A stretch of DNA of 64,000 nucleotides from Providencia rustigianii DSM 4541 (GCF_000156395.1 NZ_GG703821.1:1639-65638); one strand, 5' to 3'; shown: positions 10,416 through 19,883, numbered from the stretch's first letter. Translations and numbers: made by a program. Notes: generated from the sequence alone by a model not told the origin.

Positions 10416-11141
10416 TTACTTACAATCAAACGGGACATAATCCGTCAATGATACGGTATCGAATTGTTCAGGGAATGTTTTGTTGTGCTGAAACAATTTA
10501 AAACCCTCGTTTTTGCCACTAAAGTAGCTCAATTCATTACCTTTAATTTGTAAGCCACTACCTTCACGTAACGCAACAACAACCTCATGAGGGTTAATTA
10601 CACAAAATTCTTGCAAACGTTCATCACGAGTTTCGCCCATGTGCCCTGAAATGTGAGCATCGATGTAGTGAGGGTTAATTTGCATCGGGAACAATCCCAG
10701 CGATGGCATAATAACCGCATTGCTTACTGGCATATCATTAGTCGTACGGATACTTGGAGTTGCCACATTACAACCCGCACTCCAGCCAATATAAGGAACG
10801 CCACGTTCACGTACTGCACGCTGAATGGCAACAATCAATCCATTTTCATGCAGGCATTTATTCAGCCACCATGTATTACCACCGCTCACCAAAATACATT
10901 CTGCTTGTTCAATTGCTTCGACTGGACTTGAGAAATGTTCGATAGAAGTGACTTCGATACCTAGAGCTTCAGAGAGCTGAGCTGCTCTTTCATCATGAGA
11001 GCCACGTAAAACAGCATACGGGACTAATACCGCTGACTTAATTTTTTTACGCTCAATCATTTCATTAATACGTGGTAATGCATAACTCAGCCATACCGGA
11101 TTGCCCGAAAGTTTGCCATTACTCAATAAAAAGATATCCAT
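10416..11141 (-). CDS. pepE: Alpha-aspartyl dipeptidase (peptidase E)
   Basis: PepE (family S51) hydrolyses dipeptides with N-terminal aspartate. It has a flavodoxin-like fold with a Ser-His catalytic arrangement. The nucleophile elbow GWSAGCN places the serine at S121, and INPHY places the histidine at H158. The conserved TTNDMP segment also fits. The protein has 241 residues, about 12 more than E. coli PepE, mainly at the C-terminus. The ATG has a clear AGGAGA site. It diverges from rfaH. In E. coli pepE is elsewhere, so its place between ubiD and rfaH is a local rearrangement. Confidence 0.92.
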   Translation of the reverse strand: MDIFLLSNGKLSGNPVWLSYALPRINEMIERKKIKSAVLVPYAVLRGSHDERAAQLSEALGIEVTSIEHFSSPVEAIEQAECILVSGGNTWWLNKCLHENGLIVAIQRAVRERGVPYIGWSAGCNVATPSIRTTNDMPVSNAVIMPSLGLFPMQINPHYIDAHISGHMGETRDERLQEFCVINPHEVVVALREGSGLQIKGNELSYFSGKNEGFKLFQHNKTFPEQFDTVSLTDYVPFDCK

Positions 11142-11316
11142 GGTGTCTCCTACAAAAAGTGTATTTGTTGCTGTGATTATAATGTACCCAAGTTTTGTAA
11201 CTACTGAATTAATCTATACTTGTGGGTATGAATAATATTGCGTGGCTCATCATTAGTCACATTGTTATGCCTTAATTTGTTATCATAAGCATAATTTTGT
11301 TGGATGGGATCAAAAA

Positions 11317-11811
11317 ATGGAAAAATGGTATTTGCTGTATTGCAAACGCGGTCAGCTTGATAGAGCGATTGAGCACTTAACTCGACAATATGTCACTTGC
11401 ATGACTCCCATGACAGAAATGGAAAAAGTCGTTCGAGGTAAGAGAGTTATTGTTACTGAAGCGCTTTTCCCAAATTATCTATTTGTAAAATTCGACCATG
11501 AAAAAATCCACACGACCACGGTCCAATCTACTCGTGGAGTTAGCCACTTTATACGCTTTGGTAAACTTCCCGTCGAGGTCCCTGAAGAAATTATGGAGCT
11601 TCTACAGCAAGCTCCTATTGGTCATTCTAAAGCTCCAGACCTTCCTGCTCACGGGGATAGTGTCATTATTACTGACGGGATATTTGCTGGCGTAAAAGCC
11701 ATCTTTGACGAACCAGATGGCGAGTCTCGCTCTATATTATTACTCAATATTTTAAACACTAATGTTGTTAAAGTAATTGATAATACTCAATTTAAAAAAT
11801 TGACTGAATAA
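11317..11811 (+). CDS. rfaH: Transcription antitermination factor RfaH
   Basis: RfaH is the operon-specific NusG paralogue. It binds RNA polymerase at ops elements and lets it read through long operons for LPS core, capsule and similar surface products. The 164 residues show the NGN domain (1 to about 100, starting EKWYLLYCKRGQ) and the C-terminal KOW domain (about 112-164). That domain switches between all-alpha and all-beta folds in E. coli RfaH. No ops element (GGCGGTAGNNTG) was recognised in this window, so its targets are elsewhere. It ends at a bidirectional terminator shared with tatC. Confidence 0.95.
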   Translation: MEKWYLLYCKRGQLDRAIEHLTRQYVTCMTPMTEMEKVVRGKRVIVTEALFPNYLFVKFDHEKIHTTTVQSTRGVSHFIRFGKLPVEVPEEIMELLQQAPIGHSKAPDLPAHGDSVIITDGIFAGVKAIFDEPDGESRSILLLNILNTNVVKVIDNTQFKKLTE

Positions 11812-11831
11812 TTTAATCGTTAGCGAGATAT

Positions 11832-11859
11832 AAAAAGCCCATTATAAAATGGGCTTTTT
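11832..11859. terminator. Bidirectional terminator between rfaH and tatC
   Basis: AAAAAGCCCAT (11832-11842) pairs with ATGGGCTTTTT (11849-11859) around a 6-base loop. The A-run on one side and the T-run on the other let it end both rfaH and tatABC. Confidence 0.9.
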
Positions 11860-11887
11860 AATGTCTAAATCATTTTAAAAATGATGA

Positions 11888-12655
11888 TTATTCTTCGGTT
11901 TCAGCGTCTTCTTCATTTTCTTCTCGACCTTTTCTACCTTTACCAACATAGAAATTCGAGAGTAAAACCCCAAGCTCAAATAACAGATACATAGGCACTG
12001 CCAATAAAGTTTGAGATAAGACATCAGGAGGGGTTAAGAACATCCCCACAATAAATGCACCGACTAATATATATGGACGCTTACGTCTGAGAGATTCTGG
12101 CGTTGTTACACCAGTCCAGCACAGTAAAATGATAGCAATCGGAACTTCAAACGCAGCCCCAAACGCCATAAACAACGTCATGACAAAACTGAGATATTTA
12201 CTGATGTCAGGTATGAAGTTAACACTGTCTGGCGTCGTTTTTACGAAGAAACCAAATGCTAACGGAAACACCACAAAGTAAGCAAATGCCATTCCCAGAT
12301 AGAATAAGAAACTACTTGAAACTAACAGTGGCAACATCAACCTGCGTTCATGCTTATATAGCGCTGGTGCGATAAATGCCCAAATTTGGTACAAAATGAC
12401 CGGTATCGAGACAAACACAGATACCATCATTGTTAATTTAATTGGGGTAAAAAACGTTGAAGCAACATCTGTCGCACTCATTTGAGAGCCAACAGGTAGC
12501 TTATCAATCAAAGGTGCAGCGACCAACCGGTAGATGTCATTTGAAAAATAAGCGAGTGCCGCAAATATGATTAATACTGTAATCAAACAGTTTAATAGCC
12601 GCTTTCTAAGTTCAATTAGATGGCTAATAAGTGGTTGAGTATCATTGACAGCCAT
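11888..12655 (-). CDS. tatC: Sec-independent protein translocase TatC
   Basis: TatC is the polytopic core of the twin-arginine translocase and, with TatB, recognises the RR signal of folded precursors. At 255 residues it is full length, with six hydrophobic helices. The cytoplasmic N-terminal LIELRKRLL motif and the signal-binding residues F94 and E103 (KHERR) fall at the same numbers as in E. coli. The C-terminus is rich in acidic residues. tatB, tatA and the ubi genes precede it with gaps of a few bases. tatD, which follows tatC in E. coli, is absent; a terminator comes instead. Confidence 0.96.
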   Translation of the reverse strand: MAVNDTQPLISHLIELRKRLLNCLITVLIIFAALAYFSNDIYRLVAAPLIDKLPVGSQMSATDVASTFFTPIKLTMMVSVFVSIPVILYQIWAFIAPALYKHERRLMLPLLVSSSFLFYLGMAFAYFVVFPLAFGFFVKTTPDSVNFIPDISKYLSFVMTLFMAFGAAFEVPIAIILLCWTGVTTPESLRRKRPYILVGAFIVGMFLTPPDVLSQTLLAVPMYLLFELGVLLSNFYVGKGRKGREENEEDAETEE

Positions 12656-12658
12656 GTG

Positions 12659-13195
12659 TTATTTTTCACTTTCTGTTTGATTGGAGTTTGTTACTTTAGC
12701 ATCGAGTGGCTTGGTGTCTGTTAATGTTGTTGAAGCAGGTTTTTCTTCAACGACCGCAGCCATTTTAGCAGCATGCTCAGGATCAGGATCTGATTCTTGA
12801 ATTTGCTGAGAACTCGCATGGGATTCCTTTACCGCAGCATCGTAGTTTTCTGTGAGCTCTTTTGCTTTGTTCAACTCAGATTGAACACCATTGGACGTTG
12901 CTTGATAACCGCTTTGTAAGGACAAGGCAGCATGACGCAAATCATCCATCGACTTTTTAAGTTCAGGAGAAAGTGTTTCTAGACCAGCCTTCTCTTCAAC
13001 TTTTTTTAGAGTCTCTTGCAGCTCTTGCAATTTTAGTTCTTGTGATAGCTCATTCTGTACATTTGTCGCCATAGAGCGCATAGCACGAATCCAACCAGCA
13101 ACAGTTCGCACTGCTACTGGAAGGCGCTGAGGACCGAGTACCACAAGACCAATAATAGCAACAAGCAGTAGTTCACTAAAACCTATGTCAAACAC
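12659..13195 (-). CDS. tatB: Sec-independent protein translocase TatB
   Basis: TatB partners TatC in the signal-peptide receptor complex. It has one membrane helix (residues 5-21) followed by the GPQRLP hinge, an amphipathic helix (about 23-45) and a long, charged, probably disordered tail. It is 178 residues, slightly longer than E. coli (171). Translation starts at a GTG, with tatA ending 3 bp upstream and tatC starting 3 bp downstream, so the three are tightly coupled. Confidence 0.95.
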   Translation of the reverse strand: MFDIGFSELLLVAIIGLVVLGPQRLPVAVRTVAGWIRAMRSMATNVQNELSQELKLQELQETLKKVEEKAGLETLSPELKKSMDDLRHAALSLQSGYQATSNGVQSELNKAKELTENYDAAVKESHASSQQIQESDPDPEHAAKMAAVVEEKPASTTLTDTKPLDAKVTNSNQTESEK

Positions 13196-13198
13196 GGT

Positions 13199-13486
13199 TT
13201 ATCCCTGCTCTTTATTTTTGCTCTCAACTGGGCTGTCTTTCTTTTCAGAAGCCTGTTGTTCAGTAATATTTTTCGTTGCAAAATCAGCATCTTGCTTTTC
13301 TTGCTCTGCTTTCGCTTTCGCAGCTTCATCATCATTCATGGCTTTTTTAAAGCCTTTAAGTGATTCACCTAAATCAGAACCTAAAGAACGTAGTTTTTTG
13401 GTACCGAAAATCAAAATGATAAGCAAAGCAATAATAATTAATTGCCAAGGGCTGCCGAAAGAAGCCATTGCAAAAGTTGATTCCAT
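13199..13486 (-). CDS. tatA: TatA with rhomboid-cleavable N-terminal extension
   Basis: TatA forms the oligomer that lets folded proteins across the inner membrane. The ATG at 13486 has an AGAGGT ribosome binding site and gives 95 residues. The usual TatA start (just before the membrane helix [17 protein letters not shown]) is preceded by eight extra residues, MESTFAMA. In Providencia stuartii a nearly identical extension (MESTIATA) blocks TatA function until the rhomboid protease AarA removes it; this is from published work. The [14 protein letters not shown] hinge and the acidic/basic tail are normal. It lies directly upstream of tatB and downstream of ubiB. Confidence 0.95.
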   Translation of the reverse strand: MESTFAMASFGSPWQLIIIALLIILIFGTKKLRSLGSDLGESLKGFKKAMNDDEAAKAKAEQEKQDADFATKNITEQQASEKKDSPVESKNKEQG

Positions 13487-13599
13487 TGTTAATACCTCTA
13501 TAGTTTTGGGATCAATTGTATCTAACTCTATTATATACAACCTACTCTAAATACGGAAATGTTCACAGCCTTATAAACTTGTCGCAAAACAAAGTCTAC

Positions 13600-15234
13600 T
13601 TAATTATCGTCTCCTTTACACCAACCCACAAGCCACGATAATGCCCCCACAGTCATAAATACTGCTGCAATTCGAGTTAAGTCAGAGATAAAGAATAAAC
13701 TACCACAAAGAATAAATGTTGCTCCGATACCTAAAAGGTACTGAGATTTACGCTGCTTAGCACGTTGATGCTTTAATTCTTGAGTAAGCTGCTCAATATT
13801 AGATTGTAAAAATCGGTGCTGCTTTAGTGCTCCGTATATAAGGTCAGGAATTTCTGGCATTTTCTCAGCCCAATAAGGGGCTTTTTCTTTTAAAGCTTTT
13901 GTGATCGCTGGAATACCGACCTGACTGTGAATCCAATCTTCTAAAAAGGGTTTTGCCGTCTTCCATAAATCTAATTGTGGATACAGTTGACGCCCCAGTC
14001 CTTCAACATACAACAGCGTCTTTTGTAGTAGCACCAATTGTGGCTGAACTTCCATATTAAAGCGGCGGGCGGTATTAAAGAGATTTAATAACACATGCCC
14101 AAAGGAAATTTCAGCGAGTGGTTTTTCAAAAATTGGCTCACATACCGTACGAATAGCAAATTCAAAATCTTCTACATTGGTATCAGGGGGAACCCAACCA
14201 GAATCGACATGTAGCTCTGCGACTTTACGGTAGTCACGGTTAAAAAAGGCAATAAAGTTTTCCGCTAAATAGCGCTTATCTTCTTTGTTCAATGAGCCAA
14301 CAATTCCACAATCAATCCCAATATAGAGCGGATCTTCAGGATGTTCACGACTTACAAAGATATTGCCCGGATGCATATCAGCATGGAAGAAACTGTCACG
14401 AAACACCTGCGTGAAAAAGACTTTTACCCCTCTTTCTGCTAATAGCTTCATGTTAGTACCTTGCGCTTCTAGTGCCGCTATATCCGATACCGGAATACCA
14501 TAAATACGTTCCATGACCATGACGTTTTCACGGCAATAATCTGGATATACTTCTGGAATATATAGCATTGAGCTATTTTCAAAATTACGTCTTAACTGAA
14601 TTGCATTAGCCGATTCACGCAATAAATTTAGCTCATCAATTAGCGTTTTTTCGTATTCACGCACAACCTCTTTTGGACGTAAGCGTCGCCCATCAGGAAG
14701 AAGGGGAATCCAATTAGCAATACGATACATCAGCTTAATATCTGCTCTGATGACGGGCAAAATATCAGGTCGAATTACTTTTAATACAACATTTTTACCA
14801 TTTTCTTTCAGAATTGCCGTATGCACTTGGGCAATAGAGGCAGAAGCTAATGCTTGCTCATCAAAATCATCAAACCATTGTTCTAGGGGACCACCAAGCG
14901 ACTCTTCGATGTAACGACGCGCTAATTTACCATCAAAACTTGCGACTTTATCTTGTAATAAAGAAAGCTGATCGGCAATTTCTGGTGGAAAAAGGTCTCG
15001 GCGAGTTGACAGCATTTGACCAAATTTGATCCATACTGGACCGAGTTCCTGCAATGCTAAGCGAAGTCTTTCACCGACATCTTTATCTTTATGTTTATTT
15101 CTGATCCAAAAAAAGCCTAACCGCCCAATTCTTAACGGCAGTGTTAACTTAATTTTAGGGATCAGCTCATCTAACCCGTAAGAGAGAAAAACCCGAATAA
15201 TGAAGTAAAGGCGTTTTATTTCACCGGGAGTCAT
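13600..15234 (-). CDS. ubiB: Ubiquinone biosynthesis ATPase/kinase-like protein UbiB
   Basis: UbiB is an atypical kinase-like protein of the ADCK/COQ8 family needed for ubiquinone biosynthesis, probably extracting or presenting prenyl intermediates at the membrane. It has 544 residues (E. coli 546). The KxGQ signature ([11 protein letters not shown]), the alanine-rich loop ([11 protein letters not shown]) and the metal-binding DMHPGNI motif identify the family. The C-terminus has two hydrophobic helices (about 496-535) that anchor it. It overlaps the end of ubiJ by 14 bases and has a strong GGAGGAG site inside ubiJ. Confidence 0.96.
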   Translation of the reverse strand: MTPGEIKRLYFIIRVFLSYGLDELIPKIKLTLPLRIGRLGFFWIRNKHKDKDVGERLRLALQELGPVWIKFGQMLSTRRDLFPPEIADQLSLLQDKVASFDGKLARRYIEESLGGPLEQWFDDFDEQALASASIAQVHTAILKENGKNVVLKVIRPDILPVIRADIKLMYRIANWIPLLPDGRRLRPKEVVREYEKTLIDELNLLRESANAIQLRRNFENSSMLYIPEVYPDYCRENVMVMERIYGIPVSDIAALEAQGTNMKLLAERGVKVFFTQVFRDSFFHADMHPGNIFVSREHPEDPLYIGIDCGIVGSLNKEDKRYLAENFIAFFNRDYRKVAELHVDSGWVPPDTNVEDFEFAIRTVCEPIFEKPLAEISFGHVLLNLFNTARRFNMEVQPQLVLLQKTLLYVEGLGRQLYPQLDLWKTAKPFLEDWIHSQVGIPAITKALKEKAPYWAEKMPEIPDLIYGALKQHRFLQSNIEQLTQELKHQRAKQRKSQYLLGIGATFILCGSLFFISDLTRIAAVFMTVGALSWLVGWCKGDDN

Positions 15235-15874
15235 TCTTCTCCTCCAACTGATTGAGCCGTTGTTCTAATTGGCTCATTGTGTTTGATATCTGTTCAACTT
15301 CATCACTAAAGTAGACGAGTTCTAACTGGCTAGGCGCCATTTTCCACTCTTCAAGGATGACATCTTTCACATAGGTTTTCTGGCTTTTGACTAAACGAGA
15401 GGCCAGACAAGCACCTTTACTCAACACCTTGCTAATCCCTTCAGCCGCAACATCACCAATATAAGGTGATAAATAATGGGCAGGATTCCAAATAGCCAAG
15501 TCCAATAATGAAGACCAATGCTGAACAATCTGCATATCGCCTTCAATCACGATGTCACCACGACTGATCAACTGTGAAAGTTGCTGTTTATCTTTCAATT
15601 TAATCAACGTAAACAGGGATGTTTTGATCGTGCAATCGGCAGGTTCTTGCCATTCACTCAATACATCCACATGATTTTCAGCAAAAATCAGGGTTAACGT
15701 TTTATTCAGCTCTTTCAACTCAATCGCCATGACTTTGCCTGCCAGACGCATTCTTGCAGGTTGCAGAACTTTCTCCTTAAACAACATATGGTTTAAAGAG
15801 GTTTCCATCATTGCGGTAACCAAGGAGTACAAGACCGTATTTGGATTTTCACTATGTGTTGATGGTGCTTCCAT
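15221..15874 (-). CDS. ubiJ: Ubiquinone biosynthesis accessory factor UbiJ
   Basis: UbiJ binds lipid intermediates through its N-terminal SCP2 domain and organises the soluble Ubi metabolon with UbiK. The SCP2-like part covers about residues 20-120 (segments [17 protein letters not shown] and [13 protein letters not shown]), and the C-terminus ends in a short coiled coil (about 190-215, [16 protein letters not shown]). It is 217 residues against 201 in E. coli. The extra length is N-terminal and the start at 15874 lacks a good ribosome site, so a later start is possible. It sits one base after ubiE and overlaps ubiB. Confidence 0.92.
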   Translation of the reverse strand: MEAPSTHSENPNTVLYSLVTAMMETSLNHMLFKEKVLQPARMRLAGKVMAIELKELNKTLTLIFAENHVDVLSEWQEPADCTIKTSLFTLIKLKDKQQLSQLISRGDIVIEGDMQIVQHWSSLLDLAIWNPAHYLSPYIGDVAAEGISKVLSKGACLASRLVKSQKTYVKDVILEEWKMAPSQLELVYFSDEVEQISNTMSQLEQRLNQLEEKNDSR

Positions 15875-15875
15875 C

Positions 15876-16631
15876 TTAGAATTTAAACCCTTTATGCAAT
15901 GCTACAATACCGCCAGTCATATTGTCGTAGGACACTTGCTCAAAACCTGCATTTTCCATCATCCCTTTTAGGGTTTCTTGGTTTGGATGCATACGAATAG
16001 ACTCTGCTAAATAGCGATAGCTATCCGGATCATTCACAATCGCCTGACCTATACGAGGTAATATATGGAATGAATAAGCGTCATAAGCTTTATTTAGCGG
16101 TTCAATAATAGGTTTAGAGAACTCAAGAACTAATAAGCGTCCACCTGGTTTTAATACGCGGAACATCGAGCGCAGCGCTTTATCTTTATCGGTAACATTA
16201 CGTAAACCAAAAGAGATGGTGATACAGTCAAAATAGTTATCTGGGAATGGCAGTTCTTCTGCATTAGCTTGTACGTAATTTACATTACCTACAATACCGA
16301 GATCACGCAGTTTCTCACGACCCATTTTTAACATTGAATCATTGATATCAGCGAGAACGACTTCACCTTTTTCGCCTACTAATCGAGAGAATTTTGCGGT
16401 CAGGTCACCGGTTCCACCAGCAAGGTCAAGAACACGTTGATTACGACGTACCCCGCTCGCTTCAATTGTGAAACGTTTCCAAATACGATGAATACCGAAT
16501 GACATCAGGTCATTCATCAGATCATATTTTGCAGCTACAGAGTGAAAAACATTCGCAACTAGGCTCTCTTTTTCTTCTTTCTCTACAGTACGGAAACCAA
16601 AATCAATGGTTTCTTTATTTGGTTCGGTCAT
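15876..16631 (-). CDS. ubiE: Ubiquinone/menaquinone C-methyltransferase UbiE
   Basis: UbiE is the SAM-dependent C-methyltransferase used in both ubiquinone and menaquinone synthesis. At 251 residues it equals E. coli. The SAM-binding motif I is [11 protein letters not shown]. The two UbiE/COQ5 family signatures are visible as [17 protein letters not shown] and [17 protein letters not shown]. It is the first gene of the ubiE-ubiJ-ubiB-tatABC run, with rmuC 75 bp upstream in the same direction. Confidence 0.97.
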   Translation of the reverse strand: MTEPNKETIDFGFRTVEKEEKESLVANVFHSVAAKYDLMNDLMSFGIHRIWKRFTIEASGVRRNQRVLDLAGGTGDLTAKFSRLVGEKGEVVLADINDSMLKMGREKLRDLGIVGNVNYVQANAEELPFPDNYFDCITISFGLRNVTDKDKALRSMFRVLKPGGRLLVLEFSKPIIEPLNKAYDAYSFHILPRIGQAIVNDPDSYRYLAESIRMHPNQETLKGMMENAGFEQVSYDNMTGGIVALHKGFKF

Positions 16632-16700
16632 TTCTATTATGCCTGTTAATCGTTCAAACTTTTTTGAGAAGTGTACCAGCCTTTGAGGTAAAACCCTATT

Positions 16701-16732
16701 AGAAGTCTAAGATTCCGCACAATTAGACTTCT
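16701..16732 (-). terminator. Hairpin across the rmuC stop codon
   Basis: AGAAGTCTA (16701-16709) pairs with TAGACTTCT (16724-16732), a 9-bp stem that includes the rmuC stop. Only a weak T-rich tail follows on the minus strand, so it may attenuate rather than end transcription into ubiE. Confidence 0.45.
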
Positions 16733-18062
16733 GAGCTCGCTCAATGAGTTGAGTGTCTATAGACTGCTTTACTTCTACGCCTAACTCTTTAAAACTTTCC
16801 GCCTGAGCGAGTAAATTACCTCGCCCATCAGCAAGACGTTTCATCGCTGATAGATAAGTATTATTGGCTTTATCTAGGCTAGAGCCCAAAACTTGCATGT
16901 CATCAACAAATAAGCGTAGCTTGTCGTACATTTTAGCTGCTCTATCTGCGATCTCTTGTGCATTTTGCTCTTGCCGTTCATAGCGCCATAAATTATTAAT
17001 TGTGCGTACTGCCACTAATAATGTGGATGGGCAAACCAACATAATATTCAGTTTCAACCCTTCATCAAGTAGCTCAGGCGCCTCTTTCAGCGCCAGCAAA
17101 TACGCTGGTTCAATGGGAATAAACATCAAAACATAATCCAGTGAACGTACACCCGGTAATTGGTGGTAGTCTTTACGACTTAGCATTTTCATGTGGTTAC
17201 GAATTGATGCCACATGATCTTTAATCCCTTGTTTTTGTTGCTCAGGATCGTCACTGTTAAAATAATGTTCATACGCGACCAATGACATTTTCGCATCGAC
17301 AACAACATCTTTACCCTCTGGAAGATGGATAATCACATCCGGTTGATATCGACTATTATAGCCAGTATTTATACTAACTTGCGTTTCAAACTCACTTCCT
17401 TGACGTAGACCAGAAACTTCTAAGATACGGGTTAGAATTGTTTCACCCCAATTTCCCTGAATTTTATTATCGCCTTTGAGTGCGCGAGTCAGGTTTATCG
17501 CCTCTTTGGTCATTTGATTATTCAGTTGTTGAAGTTGGCGAATTTCATAAGCCAGAGTATGGCGCTCTTTGGCTTCTTCACCATAACTTTGCTGGACTTG
17601 TTGGCGAAAACCTTCCAATTGCTCACGAAAAGGTGACAACATGGCCATTAAATTTTTTTGATGTTGTTCTGATGCCCTGCGCTCATTTTGTTCAAAAATA
17701 CGATTAGCTAGGTTTTCAAATTGTGCAGTGAGACGCTGTTCACTATTTTGTAGTATGCGTTGTTTTTCTTCATTCGCTAGTTGGCTTTGTTCGAAGCGGG
17801 TCATGACTTCCCGTAATTCGGCTTCTTGCTCACGATTAATATCTCGCTGTGTTCTGAGTTCTTGATCCAATCGGTCACACTCATCTTTCCATTGAGCGAG
17901 ATGACTGTTTTTTTCATCACTGACCGCTATTTGACGATAAGCTTCTTGTAACTCTCTCTCCTTTACGACTACTTTTTGAGCAATAGAAAACCAGACCGCT
18001 AAACCACCAGTCAAAATGCCACTCAAGGCGCCAATAATTGCATATAAAAGAGAGGTATCCAC
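16707..18062 (-). CDS. rmuC: DNA recombination protein RmuC
   Basis: RmuC limits inversions at short inverted repeats in E. coli and belongs to a family with a predicted PD-(D/E)XK nuclease-like domain. Here a membrane helix (about 4-26) is followed by a long coiled coil (about 30-185) and the conserved domain (about 195-390, with GNWGETILTRILE and PDVIIHLPEGKDVVVDAKMS, the likely active-site segment). It is 451 residues against 475 in E. coli. It starts with GTG behind AAGGG. A LexA-like sequence lies 44-63 bp upstream. Confidence 0.94.
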   Translation of the reverse strand: MDTSLLYAIIGALSGILTGGLAVWFSIAQKVVVKERELQEAYRQIAVSDEKNSHLAQWKDECDRLDQELRTQRDINREQEAELREVMTRFEQSQLANEEKQRILQNSEQRLTAQFENLANRIFEQNERRASEQHQKNLMAMLSPFREQLEGFRQQVQQSYGEEAKERHTLAYEIRQLQQLNNQMTKEAINLTRALKGDNKIQGNWGETILTRILEVSGLRQGSEFETQVSINTGYNSRYQPDVIIHLPEGKDVVVDAKMSLVAYEHYFNSDDPEQQKQGIKDHVASIRNHMKMLSRKDYHQLPGVRSLDYVLMFIPIEPAYLLALKEAPELLDEGLKLNIMLVCPSTLLVAVRTINNLWRYERQEQNAQEIADRAAKMYDKLRLFVDDMQVLGSSLDKANNTYLSAMKRLADGRGNLLAQAESFKELGVEVKQSIDTQLIERAQKSNCAES

Positions 18063-18105
18063 AGTTAAACCCTTACTTTACAGAACCTAGAGTAAGGTAA
18101 TGGGA

Positions 18106-18125
18106 TACTGTATAAGTGTCCAGAG
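18106..18125 (-). promoter_or_regulatory. LexA-like box upstream of rmuC
   Basis: The 20-mer starting TACTGTATAAGTG and ending CCAGAG contains CTG-N10-CAG and agrees with the LexA consensus at 14 of 20 positions by my count. It lies 44-63 bp before the rmuC start, in promoter range. The true LexA box of ssb/uvrA in this window matches about as well. Whether RmuC is SOS-controlled here is inference. Confidence 0.5.
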
Positions 18126-18168
18126 GGAAATCACTATACTGCGACTTTTTTGCGAGCCGCTTCGCAGC

Positions 18169-18699
18169 TTATCCCATCCAACTCGCAAACCAGCGAATCC
18201 CTAAAGCCCCCGGAGCGAGGATCCCAAAAGCCCACACCATCGCAGAGCCCATATTCGCCAACTGAAAATAACGTTGTGGCATTTCACAAATACCCGCAAC
18301 AAGGGGGATAACAGCCCGAATAGGGCCAAAGAAACGACCAAAGAATATTCCCCAAACACCCCAACGCTCAAAGAAGCGATGTCCTTTATCAATCATTTCA
18401 GGGTTACGGGAAAGTGGCCACATCTCACGCACTTTGTCTTTGTAGTGAAAACCAAACCAATATGATACCCAGTCCCCAAAGAAAGCCCCTAATGCTGCGG
18501 CGATCCAAATTGGGAAAAAGGCAATTTCACTCTCACCTATCAATGCCCCTAACCCCAGTAAAATAACCGTTGCGGGCAATAATAAAGATAAAAAAGCGAG
18601 AGATTCACCAAAAGCGAGAAAGAAAATGATAGGCCACGCCCACACTTCATGCTCGCGTGTAAAATCCGTGATGAGAGTAACGATTTCATTGAGGGTCAA
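18169..18699 (-). CDS. DedA family inner-membrane protein
   Basis: DedA proteins are polytopic membrane proteins linked to lipid-carrier (undecaprenyl phosphate and phosphatidylethanolamine) flipping and membrane homeostasis. This one shows the family motifs FGRFFGPIRAVIPLVAG and the upstream E-S-x-P-like segment LSLLLPATVILLGLGALIG, with about five hydrophobic helices. I chose a TTG start at 18699 (176 residues, AGGA 8 bases upstream). The longer in-frame reading to 18786 would begin inside the hairpin that terminates the preceding gene. It is not a close match to E. coli YohD or YqjA, so no symbol is given. Confidence 0.82.
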   Translation of the reverse strand: MTLNEIVTLITDFTREHEVWAWPIIFFLAFGESLAFLSLLLPATVILLGLGALIGESEIAFFPIWIAAALGAFFGDWVSYWFGFHYKDKVREMWPLSRNPEMIDKGHRFFERWGVWGIFFGRFFGPIRAVIPLVAGICEMPQRYFQLANMGSAMVWAFGILAPGALGIRWFASWMG

Positions 18700-18758
18700 A
18701 GGCGATGTCCTATCACTAATTAGTTTGATAATATTATTATAGTGAATTGAAATAAATA

Positions 18759-18789
18759 AAGTTGCAACGAAACCGCAGGGTTGCAACTT
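18759..18789 (-). terminator. Terminator of the phosphatase gene
   Basis: AAGTTGCAAC (18759-18768) and GTTGCAACTT (18780-18789) form a perfect 10-bp stem. On the minus strand it is followed by TATTTATTTC. It lies 18 bp after the phosphatase stop. Confidence 0.75.
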
Positions 18790-18806
18790 GAAATAATCAG
18801 ACAGTA

Positions 18807-19589
18807 TTATTCGAGAAAATGGCTCTGTAGCACGCTTCGTTGGGCACTATCTAGCCCAAAATCTTTTTCTAACCACTTGTCCACATTACCATAATTTGTA
18901 TCGATACTTTTCAACGCGGTGAGTAAAAATTCTTCACGTACAGAAAAAATATACTCGAATTTTTTCAGCACATTTTCGCTCATGGTTTTTGAAAATTCTT
19001 CTAGTAGGTGATTACGGAATGGAGCCAATGTTTCATTGGTTAATAAATAATCGTCCATAACCGTATTTACATCGGCCCCAAGTGCAAATAAGACTAATGC
19101 AGAACCAATTCCTGTACGATCTTTCCCCACTGCACAGTGTTGCACCAGCCCACCCTTTTCAGGCTGTTTCAACATACTGACTAACTGATGATAAGCCGCA
19201 TTATTAAGCGGTAGCAATTCATAAAGGCGGAACATAAAGGATTGAGGATCAAACTGTTCTAGCACTTCCGGCGTTAGTTTGTCTAAATTTGCACTCACTT
19301 CTTTTGCCAATGGATTTGCCGGTGCATGAACATAATGGGCACCGTTCCAGACGATATCTGGCTTATCTATGATTTCAGCTTCATCTCGATAATCAATGAT
19401 TTGAAATAGATTTTGTGACTGTAAAACTTTCTCGTCATCTTGCGTTAAGCGGTCGAGAGCCCCCGAGCGAAACAGTACTCCAGGCTTAATTTTCCCACCA
19501 TTTGCTAACTTCTTGCCGCCTAAATCACGAAAATTTATCCCTCCCTTTAAAGGAAGTACAGAAGGATGAAGGTAAGGTTTTGTTGACAT
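18807..19589 (-). CDS. Tyrosine-protein phosphatase (PTP/DSP fold)
   Basis: The active-site loop HCAVGKDRTG gives the CX5R signature with nucleophile C152 and arginine R158, so this is a protein-tyrosine-phosphatase-like enzyme of the bacterial family that also includes lipid-phosphate phosphatases. NFRDLGG (residues 19-25) and the IIDYRDE strand (64-70) are typical of that family. There is no signal peptide, so it is probably cytoplasmic. The 260 residues are complete. No kinase or capsule gene is nearby, so the substrate cannot be read from context. It is a single gene bounded by its own hairpin and by 290 bp of non-coding DNA. Confidence 0.85.
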   Translation of the reverse strand: MSTKPYLHPSVLPLKGGINFRDLGGKKLANGGKIKPGVLFRSGALDRLTQDDEKVLQSQNLFQIIDYRDEAEIIDKPDIVWNGAHYVHAPANPLAKEVSANLDKLTPEVLEQFDPQSFMFRLYELLPLNNAAYHQLVSMLKQPEKGGLVQHCAVGKDRTGIGSALVLFALGADVNTVMDDYLLTNETLAPFRNHLLEEFSKTMSENVLKKFEYIFSVREEFLLTALKSIDTNYGNVDKWLEKDFGLDSAQRSVLQSHFLE

Positions 19590-19883
19590 GTATTTTCCCT
19601 TTCCATTCCTATACCAACCAAATTAACAAGTAAGAGAGTTAAGGCAATTACCTATAATTTGAGTAAGTTAAGGAGTTTTTGTGAGTCTGATTAAAAAGAC
19701 AATAACAGATTCATCGACTAAGTGAATAAGAAAAAATGAGAAAAGAAATAGGGTTTTAATAAAGCGACGAGGTATGAGTTCCAAGAAAAAAACGCGTTCT
19801 GATAACGTAAATAGATAACTAAACCCGCTTACTCGTTATCCACAACCGAGTGAAATAAGTAAGCGGGTCAGTTAATTAGAAAA
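19590..19883. other. Intergenic region between udp and the phosphatase gene
   Basis: 294 bp without a gene. It should hold the phosphatase promoter. At its left end of transcription from udp there is an inverted repeat, ACCCGCTTACT (19823-19833) with AGTAAGCGGGT (19858-19868). Nothing else stood out. Confidence 0.6.
19823..19868 (-). terminator. Terminator-like hairpin after udp
   Basis: An 11-bp perfect stem (19823-19833 with 19858-19868) and a 24-base loop lie 16 bp after the udp stop. The following minus-strand tail TTAGTTATCTATTT is only moderately T-rich. Confidence 0.6.
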
